From Bacillota bacterium (GTDB taxonomy: Bacteria > Bacillota_I > Bacilli_A > Erysipelotrichales > Erysipelotrichaceae): 33,111 nt of DNA. Position numbers and translations under genes: made by a program. The notes beneath the pieces are model-generated. The model was not told where the DNA came from. It was given only the letters and a program-made list of their open reading frames with translations, and searched no databases. Positions 1 through 7,757 of the stretch are shown piece after piece (position 1 is the first letter of the stretch; each line of letters begins with the position of its first letter). Location: assembly GCA_030526175.1 (NCBI GenBank), contig JAUNDJ010000015.1, positions 1 through 33,111 on the forward strand, read 5' to 3'.

Positions 1-12
1 TAAATTTGGATT

Positions 13-144
13 TTAGTATCTCCTAAAAAATATAGTGCTAACTACGAAAGACGGGTAACTCTTGTAACATACTTTGTTTGTTTCATCGAGTACTACCGCT
101 TTAATGGTTGTACTTCCTATATCAAAACCGATTCTATATTTCAT
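13..144 (-). pseudogene. Truncated acyl-CoA dehydratase activase (BadF/HgdC family), N-terminus only
   Basis: The reading frame starts at an ATG at 142-144 behind a GGTGAG ribosome site. Its first 30 residues carry the ASKHA ATPase phosphate-1 motif (FDIGSTTIK, residues 7-15) followed by VVLDE and YKSY, which is the standard start of the 2-hydroxyacyl-CoA dehydratase activators (BcrA/BadF/HgdC). These iron-sulfur ATPases energise an electron for dehydratases. After residue 30 the family pattern (normally ERH...) stops; 13 unrelated residues follow and the frame ends at 13-15. An intact activase has about 260 residues or a much longer fused form, so this is a broken gene. Positions 1-54 do not look like the family in any frame. 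A small hairpin (11-28) lies in the foreign part. The rest is outside the window, so an insertion, a deletion or an assembly error cannot be told apart. Confidence 0.6.
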
Positions 145-325
145 CTAATCTCACCAGCCTATTTTTAAACAAAATGTATTTTCTAACTTTTATTTTAAAA
201 AGTCAAATCTTAAGTTTTCTTCACTATTATATATACTTACATTCACCCGATATTTAGCTTATATATCAATTATGATACATTTCTCTCCTTTTTGTCTCAA
301 GAAGAAATTTCGCCCCCTAATCTTA

Positions 326-354
326 ATGAAACTTTCAAAATTTCGTGTTAGAAT
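326..354 (+). promoter_or_regulatory. Promoter of the MFS transporter gene
   Basis: An extended -10 box (TGT-TAGAAT, hexamer 349-354) sits 17 bases after ATGAAA (326-331), a 4/6 match to the -35 consensus. A GTGAGG ribosome site and the ATG at 376 follow. The same extended -10 string precedes polA. Confidence 0.6.
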
Positions 355-375
355 AGGAACCGAAGTGAGGTATAT

Positions 376-1614
376 ATGAAAAACAATAAATTAACTCCTA
401 TGGAATTTAAATGGGTTATTTATGATATTGGAAACAGTGCTTTTATTTTATTAGTAACCACAATCATTCCTATTTATTTTAATTCCATTTCTAAAGCAGA
501 AGGGATAGCTGAAAATGCATATTTATCGTATTGGTCATATGCAGCTAGTATTTCTACATTAATCGTTGCCATTCTTGGACCTATTCTTGGTACCATTGCT
601 GACTACAAAGGAAACAAGAAGAAAATCTTCTTAATTTCTGCTTTTGCGGGAGCTATTGGTCTTGCGTGTTTTTGGATTCCCAATTCTATGTTAGGCTTCC
701 TTTCCTTATTTGTTGGTGCAAAAGTTGCCTATTCTATCTCCTTGATTATTTACGATTCTATGATCAACGATATTACTACAGAAGAAAGAATGGACATGGT
801 TTCCACAAAAGGATATGCTTGGGGATATATCGGTAGTGTTGTTCCTTTTGTGATTAGTTTGATTTTCATTTTATTTAATGAAAAAATTGGCATTTCCATG
901 ACAACCGCAATGATTATCTCTTTCTTATTAAATGCGATATGGTGGATTGCCTTCACACTTCCTTTGGCAAAAAACTTTAAACAAAAGTACTTTGTGGAAA
1001 AAGAGCCAAAAGTTATTTCTCAAACATTCTCTCGTTTATTCCAAACTCTAAAAGAAGCAAAAAAACAAAAGAAAGTATTCTTATTCTTATTAGCGTTCTT
1101 CTTCTTTATCGATGGTGTTTATACAATCATTGATATGGCTACTGCTTATGGAACTTCTTTAGGATTGGATACAACTGGATTATTGTTAGCTTTATTAGTC
1201 ACACAAATTGTCGCTTTCCCAGCCAGCTTGATTTTTGCGGTATTATCTAAGAAAAAGAATTCCGAATCATTAATTAAGATTTGTATTCTTGCATATTTCT
1301 GTATTGCTCTATATGCGATTCAATTAGATAAACAATGGGAATTCTGGTTACTTGCCGTTGCGGTAGGATGCTTCCAAGGAGGAATCCAAGCACTTTCTCG
1401 TTCTTATTATGCTAAGATCATTCCTCAAGAAAACAGTGGAGAATATTTTGGTTTATTAGATATTTGTGGAAAAGGTGCTAGCTTTATCGGAACATTGATT
1501 ATGGGTGTTGTTACTCAAATTACAGGTCATCAAAACATCGGGGTTGCAGCCATCAGCGTACTCTTCTTAATCGGATTCTATTTATTCAACCAAGTTTGTA
1601 AGATTAAAGACTAA
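376..1614 (+). CDS. MFS transporter of the UMF1 / Atg22-like family
   Basis: This 412-residue integral membrane protein has about twelve hydrophobic segments and a central hydrophilic loop (around residues 200-235) rich in Lys and Gln, the usual layout of a 6+6 helix MFS carrier. The N-terminal WVIYDIGNSAF (residues 13-23) and the GTIADYKGNKK loop (residues 73-83) between helices 2 and 3 are characteristic of bacterial UMF1/Atg22-like transporters. The substrate of this group in Firmicutes is not established; amino-acid or small-metabolite efflux is only an analogy with yeast Atg22. The start is supported by GTGAGG seven bases upstream. The gene stands alone on the plus strand and ends at its own terminator, converging with murA. 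Family assignment is firm, substrate unknown. Confidence 0.85.
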   Translation: MKNNKLTPMEFKWVIYDIGNSAFILLVTTIIPIYFNSISKAEGIAENAYLSYWSYAASISTLIVAILGPILGTIADYKGNKKKIFLISAFAGAIGLACFWIPNSMLGFLSLFVGAKVAYSISLIIYDSMINDITTEERMDMVSTKGYAWGYIGSVVPFVISLIFILFNEKIGISMTTAMIISFLLNAIWWIAFTLPLAKNFKQKYFVEKEPKVISQTFSRLFQTLKEAKKQKKVFLFLLAFFFFIDGVYTIIDMATAYGTSLGLDTTGLLLALLVTQIVAFPASLIFAVLSKKKNSESLIKICILAYFCIALYAIQLDKQWEFWLLAVAVGCFQGGIQALSRSYYAKIIPQENSGEYFGLLDICGKGASFIGTLIMGVVTQITGHQNIGVAAISVLFLIGFYLFNQVCKIKD

Positions 1615-1623
1615 TGTAAACAT

Positions 1624-1650
1624 AAGGCGTTCAAGTGAACGTCTTTTTTT
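1624..1650 (+). terminator. Terminator of the MFS gene
   Basis: Stem AAGGCGTTCA/TGAACGTCTT (one G-T pair) with a T run, 10 bases after the MFS stop codon. Confidence 0.85.
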
Positions 1651-1655
1651 AAAAT

Positions 1656-1686
1656 AAAAAGCCTAGTATTGATTACTAGACTTTTT
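1656..1686 (-). terminator. Terminator of murA, overlapping its stop codon
   Basis: A 13-base stem (1656-1668 with 1674-1686, one wobble) and five-base loop. The murA stop codon (1676-1678) lies inside the hairpin, and a T tract follows in the minus direction. Confidence 0.8.
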
Positions 1687-2941
1687 CTCTCCACATTTTA
1701 GCTCCTAAAGCTTTTAATTTTCCATCTAAATTATCATATCCACGTTCAATATGATAGATATCATGAATTTCTGTAACTCCATCTGCCATCAATCCTGCTA
1801 CAACAAGACCAGCTCCGCATCGTAAATCTGTTGCGGTTACTTTTGCACCATATAGCTTTGTCTTTCCTTGAATAAAAGCACTTGGCATGTGTACATCAAT
1901 ATCTGCACCCATTCGTTTTAATTCATCACAGTGTTTAAAACGTTCTCTATAAATCGTTTCTGTAACTGTAGAAACACCATTACATTGTGTTAGTAAAACA
2001 GTAAATGGTTGTTGAACATCTGTGGCAAATCCAGGATATGGTTTTGTTAGAATTTCCGTTGGTTTTAATGGCCCTTCACTCTTATATACTCGAACAAAGT
2101 CACTACCAACATCCATATTAATTCCAATTTGATCCAATTTCATTAAAATTGCTTCTAAGTGCGTTGGAATAATATTTTCAATTGTCATATCATCCGCCAT
2201 TGCGGCTGCCATCAATACGTATGTTGCCGCTTCAATACGGTCTGGAATAATGTCATGAATGCATCCTTTTGACAATTCTTCTACTCCATCGATTTGAATG
2301 GTGCTTGTTCCCATACCACGGATTTTTGCACCCATTTTATTTAATAAAGTTGCGATATCAATAATTTCCGGTTCACGAGCTGCATTTTCAATAATTGTAC
2401 GCCCTTTCGCATATACAGCTGCCATCATGATATTAATGGTTGCTCCAACGCTTGAAATATCAAGGAAGATATTTGTTCCTTTTAATTCTTTCGCGTCCAA
2501 TATATAACATCCATTTTCATATTCAATAGTGGCACCTAATGCTTCAAAACCTTTTAGATGCAAGTCAATAGGACGTGGTCCTAAATAACATCCTCCTGGC
2601 ATTTTAATTTCAGCATGACCATATTTTCCAAGTAAAGCCCCCATAAAATAATAAGAAGCTCTTAACTTTTGAACGGCAGCCGATACCATTGGGATATTCT
2701 TCATATTTGAAGGATCTATATATAAAGTGTCTTCCCCTTGTTTTTCAACACTTACACCTAATTCTCTTAATAGTACAATTAATGACTCAACATCGGAAAT
2801 ATTGGGAATTCCATACATTGTGATTGGCTTGTTACCTAATACACAAGCTGGAATTAGAGCTACTGTCGCATTTTTTGAACCGCTAATTCTAACTGTTCCT
2901 TTTAAGCGATGTCCTCCTTCGATTTTAATTACTTCTTCCAT
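1676..2941 (-). CDS. murA: UDP-N-acetylglucosamine 1-carboxyvinyltransferase (MurA)
   Basis: MurA transfers enolpyruvate from PEP to UDP-GlcNAc, the first committed cytoplasmic step of peptidoglycan synthesis and the target of fosfomycin. The protein has 421 residues, the normal length. Visible family residues are Lys23-Asn24 in SGSKNA, the catalytic Cys118 in PGGCYLGPRPID (so the fosfomycin-sensitive Cys form, not the Asp variant), Arg374 in DLRCGAGL and Arg400 in ERGYDN, at a constant +3 offset from E. coli MurA. It forms the inside-out alpha/beta barrel of the EPSP-synthase family. The start codon has GGAGGG about six bases upstream. It is a single-gene unit with its own promoter. Firmicutes often carry two paralogues (murA, murZ); which of the two this is cannot be decided here. 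Confidence 0.95.
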   Translation of the reverse strand: MEEVIKIEGGHRLKGTVRISGSKNATVALIPACVLGNKPITMYGIPNISDVESLIVLLRELGVSVEKQGEDTLYIDPSNMKNIPMVSAAVQKLRASYYFMGALLGKYGHAEIKMPGGCYLGPRPIDLHLKGFEALGATIEYENGCYILDAKELKGTNIFLDISSVGATINIMMAAVYAKGRTIIENAAREPEIIDIATLLNKMGAKIRGMGTSTIQIDGVEELSKGCIHDIIPDRIEAATYVLMAAAMADDMTIENIIPTHLEAILMKLDQIGINMDVGSDFVRVYKSEGPLKPTEILTKPYPGFATDVQQPFTVLLTQCNGVSTVTETIYRERFKHCDELKRMGADIDVHMPSAFIQGKTKLYGAKVTATDLRCGAGLVVAGLMADGVTEIHDIYHIERGYDNLDGKLKALGAKMWREKV

Positions 2942-2965
2942 ACTATCCCTCCAAGTTGCGTGAAT

Positions 2966-2994
2966 AGTTTACACTATTTTCGACAAGAATCCAA
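2966..2994 (-). promoter_or_regulatory. Promoter of murA
   Basis: Minus strand TTGGAT (2989-2994), 17-base spacer, TAAACT (2966-2971). The -35 is weak; placement just upstream of the murA ribosome site supports it. Confidence 0.5.
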
Positions 2995-3028
2995 CATTAA
3001 TTGTAAGGTCTCTAAAATAAAATGTAAA

Positions 3029-3054
3029 GAAAAAAGAGAAGAAGAATCTTCTCT
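3029..3054 (-). terminator. Terminator of the PTS-IIB-like gene
   Basis: Perfect 8-base stem AGAGAAGA/TCTTCTCT (3035-3042 with 3047-3054) followed in the minus direction by a T run; it touches the stop codon at 3053-3055. Confidence 0.8.
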
Positions 3055-3757
3055 ACGAACAAATATTTAATTTTTCTAATACAGATGTAAAATTAAATGT
3101 CGCAAAAGCAATGCGATCAATCAATTGAATTTTCTCTCCATATTTTTCTCTTAATTCATCATACATATAGAAAATTTGTGGTGTTAATAAGACTACATCG
3201 TATTCATCAATTAACTCTGGTAAGTACGATACATTATATCCTTCACAAATAATGTCATTATCTTCTATATCTTGATCCAATTTGTCTTGAAGCAAGCTGG
3301 CAAAATATCCCGATGTCAATCCAGCTGTACAACAAATTAAGATTCTCTTAATTTTGTTTGGTACTTCGATAAGCTCTTCATCTTCTGGATTTGTTCCATA
3401 TAAGAAACAGAAGAATGCTGAAATCTGTTCTAATACAAATTCAAAATCGACCATTTCAAAGTGTAAATAGAATTCAGGATCGATAGATTTTCTTTTTTCT
3501 TTTCCATCGAATCTAACTTCATATACAGACAATTCCATGATATCACCATAAAATTGATGTTGTTCTTTATTTTGCGTAGAACGATCCCAAAATTGAACGA
3601 CTCCGTAACGAGTGATTGCTTCTTGTTCATTACCACATTCATACTCAATAAACATTCGATTTCTTTTTGGTGAATCTTGTGTACATTCCATAGCGGATAG
3701 CCAAGCTTGTACCATTGGTTTTATATACGCTTTTGTAAATTTATTCTTCTCCCTCAT
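3053..3757 (-). CDS. Two-domain protein: unknown N-terminal domain plus PTS lactose/cellobiose IIB-like domain (copy A)
   Basis: 234 residues. Residues about 137-230 resemble the lactose/cellobiose PTS EIIB fold: a first strand KRILICC then a P-loop-like CTAGLTSGY whose Cys143 aligns with the phosphorylated Cys of EIIB (CSAGMSTS), then DEYDVVLLTPQIFYM like the DVVLLGPQV.YM strand, and a last segment IDRIAFATFN. Residues 1-130 match no family I recognise; they contain IKPMVQAWL, FYGDIMELSVYEV and FYLHFEMVDFEFVL, which recur almost unchanged in the paralogue at 27459-28203. No EIIA or EIIC gene is nearby, so a role as a phosphorylation-responsive regulator is more likely than sugar transport (inference). 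It starts behind GAGGAGG and overlaps the upstream HAD gene by 17 bases, so the two are co-translated. Confidence 0.7.
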   Translation of the reverse strand: MREKNKFTKAYIKPMVQAWLSAMECTQDSPKRNRMFIEYECGNEQEAITRYGVVQFWDRSTQNKEQHQFYGDIMELSVYEVRFDGKEKRKSIDPEFYLHFEMVDFEFVLEQISAFFCFLYGTNPEDEELIEVPNKIKRILICCTAGLTSGYFASLLQDKLDQDIEDNDIICEGYNVSYLPELIDEYDVVLLTPQIFYMYDELREKYGEKIQLIDRIAFATFNFTSVLEKLNICS

Positions 3758-4538
3758 TTTTTCCTCCTCTTTCTAGCACACAGGTATAGATAGCTTGAGC
3801 AAGACCATCTTGATCTACAGGGTCACTCACATAGTCAACTATAGATTTTATTTCTTCAGGAGCTTGTCCCATGGCTATTGAATACGTTGCCTTTTCTAAC
3901 ATATCATAATCGTTCATACTATCTCCAAAAGCGATATAGTTTTTCGCTCCCATATGTTCTAAAAAGACTTGAATACCTTTTGATTTTGAAATGGATGATA
4001 AGATCAAATCGCAATAGGAAACATAAGAAGGAATCGCTTTTACTTCTTTTATGTCATTATAAGGTGCATATGAATAGCCTGCTGGAGCGAAAATCATCAT
4101 AGCACGAACAATACGATTGTCATATTGTGCGCAATACGATACTTTTTCATGCAAAAAGGACAATGCATCTTGGGCATTATTATCCATCTCATCTAACATA
4201 TAAATCCCATCGTCACAAATAATACAGCTACTATGTCCCTCTTTTAAAACGATCTCGTGTACTTTTGTGACAAGTTCTGTAGAAAATGCATCATTAGCCA
4301 AATACTTCCCTTCTTTATCTACGACTTGTAATCCATTTCCACAAATATATCCATCCCAATCTATCGCTTTATAAGCGATATTCTCTTTAAAATTTGAAAA
4401 TATTCTTCCTGTGGCTACACAGCACAAATAACCTTTTTCCTGTAAAGTAGAAATCGCTTCTATAGAGCTTTTCGGCACTTCATTTTTCTTCGTATCCACA
4501 AGAGTGCCATCGACATCAAAAAAAAATACTGGTTTCAT
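3741..4538 (-). CDS. HAD-superfamily phosphatase, Cof-type (class IIB)
   Basis: 265 residues from the chosen ATG (4536-4538). Motif I is FFDVDGTLVD with nucleophile Asp8 and acid/base Asp10, motif II is CVATGR, motif III is Lys in SISKSKG, and motif IV is AFGDSMNDYDML, the GDxxND form typical of Cof-type sugar-phosphate phosphatases. The cap between motifs II and III is the IIB type. Substrate unknown; sugar phosphates or FMN-like compounds are usual in this family. The frame can be extended five codons to a TTG at 4551-4553, but that TTG has no ribosome site and the TATAAT -10 box overlaps those codons. The start is therefore placed at the ATG, which coincides with the predicted transcription start. 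The gene overlaps the PTS-IIB-like gene downstream by 17 bases. Confidence 0.85.
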   Translation of the reverse strand: MKPVFFFDVDGTLVDTKKNEVPKSSIEAISTLQEKGYLCCVATGRIFSNFKENIAYKAIDWDGYICGNGLQVVDKEGKYLANDAFSTELVTKVHEIVLKEGHSSCIICDDGIYMLDEMDNNAQDALSFLHEKVSYCAQYDNRIVRAMMIFAPAGYSYAPYNDIKEVKAIPSYVSYCDLILSSISKSKGIQVFLEHMGAKNYIAFGDSMNDYDMLEKATYSIAMGQAPEEIKSIVDYVSDPVDQDGLAQAIYTCVLERGGKNEGEE

Positions 4539-4544
4539 GGAATT

Positions 4545-4573
4545 ATTATACAAAAGAAAAAGGTGAGCATCAA
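4545..4573 (-). promoter_or_regulatory. Promoter giving a leaderless HAD mRNA
   Basis: Minus strand TTGATG (4568-4573), exactly 17 bases, consensus TATAAT (4545-4550). Counting seven bases from the end of the -10 box puts +1 on base 4538, the A of the HAD ATG. The -35 box is the loop of the fba terminator and the spacer is its 3' arm and T tract. Confidence 0.7.
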
Positions 4574-4582
4574 ACTCACCTT
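4552..4582 (-). terminator. Terminator of fba
   Basis: Perfect 8-base stem AAGGTGAG/CTCACCTT (4560-4567 with 4575-4582), seven-base loop, then TTTTCTTTT in the minus direction. Confidence 0.85.
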
Positions 4583-4607
4583 AATTGATTTTTGGTTTAC
4601 TTATTAA

Positions 4608-5474
4608 TTAAGCTTTTCCAGCACATCCGAAGAAGTCTGTGTTCATAGCTTTAACTTTTTCTACGATAGCGTCTGAACCAGCTTTTAATAATTTACGTGG
4701 GTCGTAACCTTTACCTTGTTGGTCTTTACCAGCTTCGATGTAAGCACGTGTAGCAGCAGCGAATTCTAATTGTAATTCTGTGTTAACGTTAACTTTAGAA
4801 ACACCCATAGAGATAGCTTTTTTAACTTGTTCTGAAGGGATTCCTGAACCACCGTGTAATACTAATGGTTTACCATTTGTAGAAGCTTGGATTTTTTCTA
4901 ATTGGTCAAAGCTTAATCCAGCCCAGTTTTCAGGATATTTACCGTGGATATTTCCGATACCAGCAGCTAAGAAGTCTACACCTAAGTTAGCGATTGTAGC
5001 ACATTCTTCTGGATCAGCTAATTCACCAGCAGAAACGACACCGTCTTCTTCTCCACCGATTCCACCAACTTCACATTCGATTGATTTTCCTAAAGAGTGA
5101 GCTAATTCGATTAATTCTTTTGATTTAGCTAAGTTTTCTTCAAATGGGAAGTGAGATCCGTCGAACATAATTGAAGTGAATCCAGCTTCGATACAAGCTT
5201 TAGCTCCTTCATATGATCCGTGGTCTAAGTGAAGAGCAACTGGTACAGTGATTCCCATGTTGTCGTGGATTTGAGTAACCATAGCTACAACGTTTTTGAA
5301 TCCTTGCATGTACTTAGCAGCACCTTCAGATACACCTAAGATAACTGGTGATTTTGTTTCTTCGCATCCTTTTAAGATAGATACGATCCATTCCATGTTG
5401 TTGATGTTGTATTGTGGAACGGCATAGTGACCTTCATGAGCTTTATTGATCATTTCAGCAGCAGATACTAACAT
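4608..5474 (-). CDS. fba: Fructose-1,6-bisphosphate aldolase, class II
   Basis: This is the zinc-dependent glycolytic aldolase that splits fructose 1,6-bisphosphate into DHAP and glyceraldehyde 3-phosphate. At 288 residues it has the Gram-positive class IIA length. Visible motifs are LHLDHGSYEGAKACIEAGFTSIMFDGS (catalytic Asp and first zinc His), GEEDGV, GIGNIHGKYP and VLHGGSG (second and third zinc His, phosphate loop), and KVNVNTEL. The start has a full AAGGAGG site. Codon choice is narrow (repeated TTA, GAA, GCT, GTA), as in eno, fitting high expression. It is monocistronic, with its own promoter and a strong terminator. Together with pfkA and eno elsewhere in the window it belongs to the glycolytic trunk. 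Confidence 0.95.
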   Translation of the reverse strand: MLVSAAEMINKAHEGHYAVPQYNINNMEWIVSILKGCEETKSPVILGVSEGAAKYMQGFKNVVAMVTQIHDNMGITVPVALHLDHGSYEGAKACIEAGFTSIMFDGSHFPFEENLAKSKELIELAHSLGKSIECEVGGIGGEEDGVVSAGELADPEECATIANLGVDFLAAGIGNIHGKYPENWAGLSFDQLEKIQASTNGKPLVLHGGSGIPSEQVKKAISMGVSKVNVNTELQLEFAAATRAYIEAGKDQQGKGYDPRKLLKAGSDAIVEKVKAMNTDFFGCAGKA

Positions 5475-5510
5475 TTTTCATTTCCTCCTTGCAGTATTGT
5501 ACTAAGCCAT

Positions 5511-5539
5511 ATTTTATACTATTTTCTGAATTTTGAAAA
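5511..5539 (-). promoter_or_regulatory. Promoter of fba
   Basis: Minus strand TTTTCA (5534-5539), 17 bases, TAAAAT (5511-5516) within TATAAAAT; the ribosome site AAGGAGG follows about 20 bases on. The -35 is a 4/6 match. Confidence 0.55.
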
Positions 5540-5550
5540 GTCCTATCCTT

Positions 5551-5576
5551 ATTATCGCCTTGAAATAGCCGATAAT
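5551..5576. repeat. Inverted repeat upstream of the fba promoter
   Basis: ATTATCG (5551-5557) and CGATAAT (5570-5576) form a perfect 7-base inverted repeat with a 12-base centre, ending 11 bases upstream of the fba -35 box. It has no T tail, so an operator is possible; no regulator is identified. Confidence 0.4.
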
Positions 5577-5631
5577 TTTACTTCTTTTGTAAGGGTGTGG
5601 ATTCTTTTTGTAATATCTGATCCTTTTTTAA

Positions 5632-5665
5632 AATTAAGACTCTATTTCTTAAGCCTTTAGAGTTG
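5632..5665 (-). terminator. Weak terminator after dnaI
   Basis: In the minus direction ACTCTA and TAGAGT pair across a 13-base loop a few bases after the dnaI stop, followed by CTTAATTTT. The stem is short; termination may be partial. Confidence 0.45.
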
Positions 5666-5670
5666 ATACA

Positions 5671-6576
5671 CTATCTTCTAGAATTTCCTTTTAATTCTAA
5701 ACAATTTGATAAAGTATTGATTCTTTCAATAATACGTTTGGCAGAAACATTGTCTTTCATTCCATCACAATATGCGTATTTTTCTTCCAATTGTTTGATA
5801 TCTAGATTGGATGTAAAGTACGTTTTAAGTTTTCTTTCCATACGGAAATCCAATATTGGAAAAAGAATTGTATCTCTTGCCCATTTGGAAATACTTTCAC
5901 TTCCTAAATCATCTAATATTAACACTTCACTATAGTATAAATCATTTAAGATATCTCTTTGATAATCGTATTCGTTAAAATTCGATTTCAAATCACTAAT
6001 CAATTGTGGAACTTTGACAAAAGATACACGTTTTCCCTTCTTGGCATAATAATTGGAAACACACATCATCAAATAGCTTTTTCCAACACCCGGTATTCCA
6101 CAAAGGTAAATTCCTTTTTCTTCTTCCAAAGAATTCTTTACTTGAATATATATTGGAAAATATTGTGTTGATTCGTTTTCCAATGAAATCTTATTAAAAT
6201 CAACTAAATAGTCTTTCTTAGACAAATGCGATAAGCGATACTTTTCTTCATGATTGGTTTCCTTATTTAACTTTTGTTGATGTCGGCAAGGACGATATTT
6301 AGAAGAAACACAATTATAATCATCCATAAATAATTCTTTCACAAGACCTGTCACATTTTGTCGACAAAAATCTAAGCCACGGCACCCTTTACAACGATCC
6401 ACATTTTCTAGCCAGTCTTCTAAATAACTTGTGTTATTCTCTACAAAGTGAATATCCAATTGATATTTTTCTAAAAACTTCTGAATTCGTGCATCTTGCC
6501 AAAGTCGTTCAATCAATCGTTTGCGATAGGCTTCTTCTTGCGGAGTCAGTTTAATATTAAATTTTACAGTATTCAT
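5671..6576 (-). CDS. dnaI: Primosomal helicase loader DnaI
   Basis: DnaI is the AAA+ ATPase that loads the replicative helicase with DnaB/DnaD at origins and restart sites. The 301-residue protein shows a cysteine-rich N-terminal region (C62, C65, C71, C89, C97 and H99) matching the zinc-binding helicase-interaction domain of DnaI. The ATPase domain follows: Walker A GIPGVGKS (160-167), Walker B LILDDLG (219-225), and TYFTSN (252-257) at sensor I. The start is the ATG at 6574-6576; a second ATG four bases upstream is in another frame. Its AGGAGG site lies over the end of dnaB, so translation is coupled. It is the last gene of the polA-mutM-coaE-dnaB-dnaI operon, the same order as in Bacillus. 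Confidence 0.9.
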   Translation of the reverse strand: MNTVKFNIKLTPQEEAYRKRLIERLWQDARIQKFLEKYQLDIHFVENNTSYLEDWLENVDRCKGCRGLDFCRQNVTGLVKELFMDDYNCVSSKYRPCRHQQKLNKETNHEEKYRLSHLSKKDYLVDFNKISLENESTQYFPIYIQVKNSLEEEKGIYLCGIPGVGKSYLMMCVSNYYAKKGKRVSFVKVPQLISDLKSNFNEYDYQRDILNDLYYSEVLILDDLGSESISKWARDTILFPILDFRMERKLKTYFTSNLDIKQLEEKYAYCDGMKDNVSAKRIIERINTLSNCLELKGNSRR

Positions 6577-6579
6577 TCA

Positions 6580-7755
6580 TCAATCCTCCTTTAAAGACGC
6601 TTGCGCAGCTAAAGCTTGAGCCAATAATTCATCTCGGTCCATTTCAATTTCTCCTTCTTTTTCCACAAAAGACTCAGAAAAATCGATTGTTTTTACTTTT
6701 CTAGAGTAAGTATATGTGTTATCCAAAGAAGTATTTCCTCTAGTTTGTTCAATTGCTTTTTCCAAACTATCCACACCTAGTCTTACCCAAGTAGATGCCA
6801 CTTTTTCCACAAAAGCTTTCGGAAATTTTTGTCCGGTTTGCGCTAGGACATAATCAATCAGCACATTCACAACTTCAAAAGAAAATCCATATTCTGTACA
6901 CAACGATTCAATGATTGTCTTGTCCGATTTACTTACGGGAACATTCCTTTGTTTCATGGAGAAATATTTAATTGGAGCCATAGAATATCCGTCGGATTCT
7001 TTAAATTCATTTCTAGATCGCATCACAAGATCTCTTAACTTTTCAAAATTAATGGTCGATTTATTATCTTCAAGAGAACGAGAAACAAAAGTTCTCATTT
7101 TCTTTTCCGTCACCCCATAAATAGTCGCTAGTTCAGCAATGCGAGTCATATTTTCTGTACTACGAATTCTTTGTGGAAGTGTTCTTTCCATCCCATCAAA
7201 AAACTCGTTAAAGTCAAATGGATATTTTTTCAATCCGTCTTTCGCCTTAGGCACCATTCTTTGGTATAAGTCTTCATTATCTTCATCCCAGCTATCCAAA
7301 CGAGATAAATCTAAAGAACTTGATACATTGATCATATTTTTTGTCTCTACATTTTCTTCCTGAAACAAAAGTTTCATTTTATCAAAATGTTTCGAACCCA
7401 TTTCCTTTAGGAATAATCGAGAAAATGTATCGTGTGTTAAAAAATCATGTGCATTTAGTGGCGGATAGAGCTGATAAACCCAATGTTTTGTGGAAGGCTG
7501 ATAATATGTCATCAACAAATTGTAATTTTCTAATACTTTTCTTGCCCTTTCAAACTGTACTTCGCTAAAAAAAGTCAAACCGATTAAAAAGGATTGGTCG
7601 TATTTCTCTTTTTTGTTCGCCAACGACAACAACACTTGATACACCAGCACTGCATCACTGTGCATAAGAGGAAAATACAACAAATGTAAATACGATTGAT
7701 CTTCTTCACTAAAAGAATTCATTTTTACAATTTGACACGTCCCTTTTAAATCCAT
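6580..7755 (-). CDS. dnaB: Replication initiation / membrane attachment protein DnaB (DnaD-like helicase co-loader)
   Basis: 391 residues. The N-terminal winged-helix-like part (MDLKGTCQIVKMNSFSEEDQ, then LHLLYFPLMHSDAVLVYQVLL) and the C-terminal DnaD-type helical domain (roughly 190-345, with a YGFSFEVVNVLIDYVLAQ helix and WVRLGVDSLEKAI) are those of Gram-positive DnaB, not of the replicative helicase called DnaB in E. coli. It recruits the DnaI-helicase complex to origin DNA with DnaA and DnaD. GGAGTAATC lies before the ATG. It starts two bases after coaE and is three bases from dnaI. In Bacillus nrdR lies between coaE and dnaB; here it is absent. Confidence 0.85.
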   Translation of the reverse strand: MDLKGTCQIVKMNSFSEEDQSYLHLLYFPLMHSDAVLVYQVLLSLANKKEKYDQSFLIGLTFFSEVQFERARKVLENYNLLMTYYQPSTKHWVYQLYPPLNAHDFLTHDTFSRLFLKEMGSKHFDKMKLLFQEENVETKNMINVSSSLDLSRLDSWDEDNEDLYQRMVPKAKDGLKKYPFDFNEFFDGMERTLPQRIRSTENMTRIAELATIYGVTEKKMRTFVSRSLEDNKSTINFEKLRDLVMRSRNEFKESDGYSMAPIKYFSMKQRNVPVSKSDKTIIESLCTEYGFSFEVVNVLIDYVLAQTGQKFPKAFVEKVASTWVRLGVDSLEKAIEQTRGNTSLDNTYTYSRKVKTIDFSESFVEKEGEIEMDRDELLAQALAAQASLKED

Positions 7756-7757
7756 GA

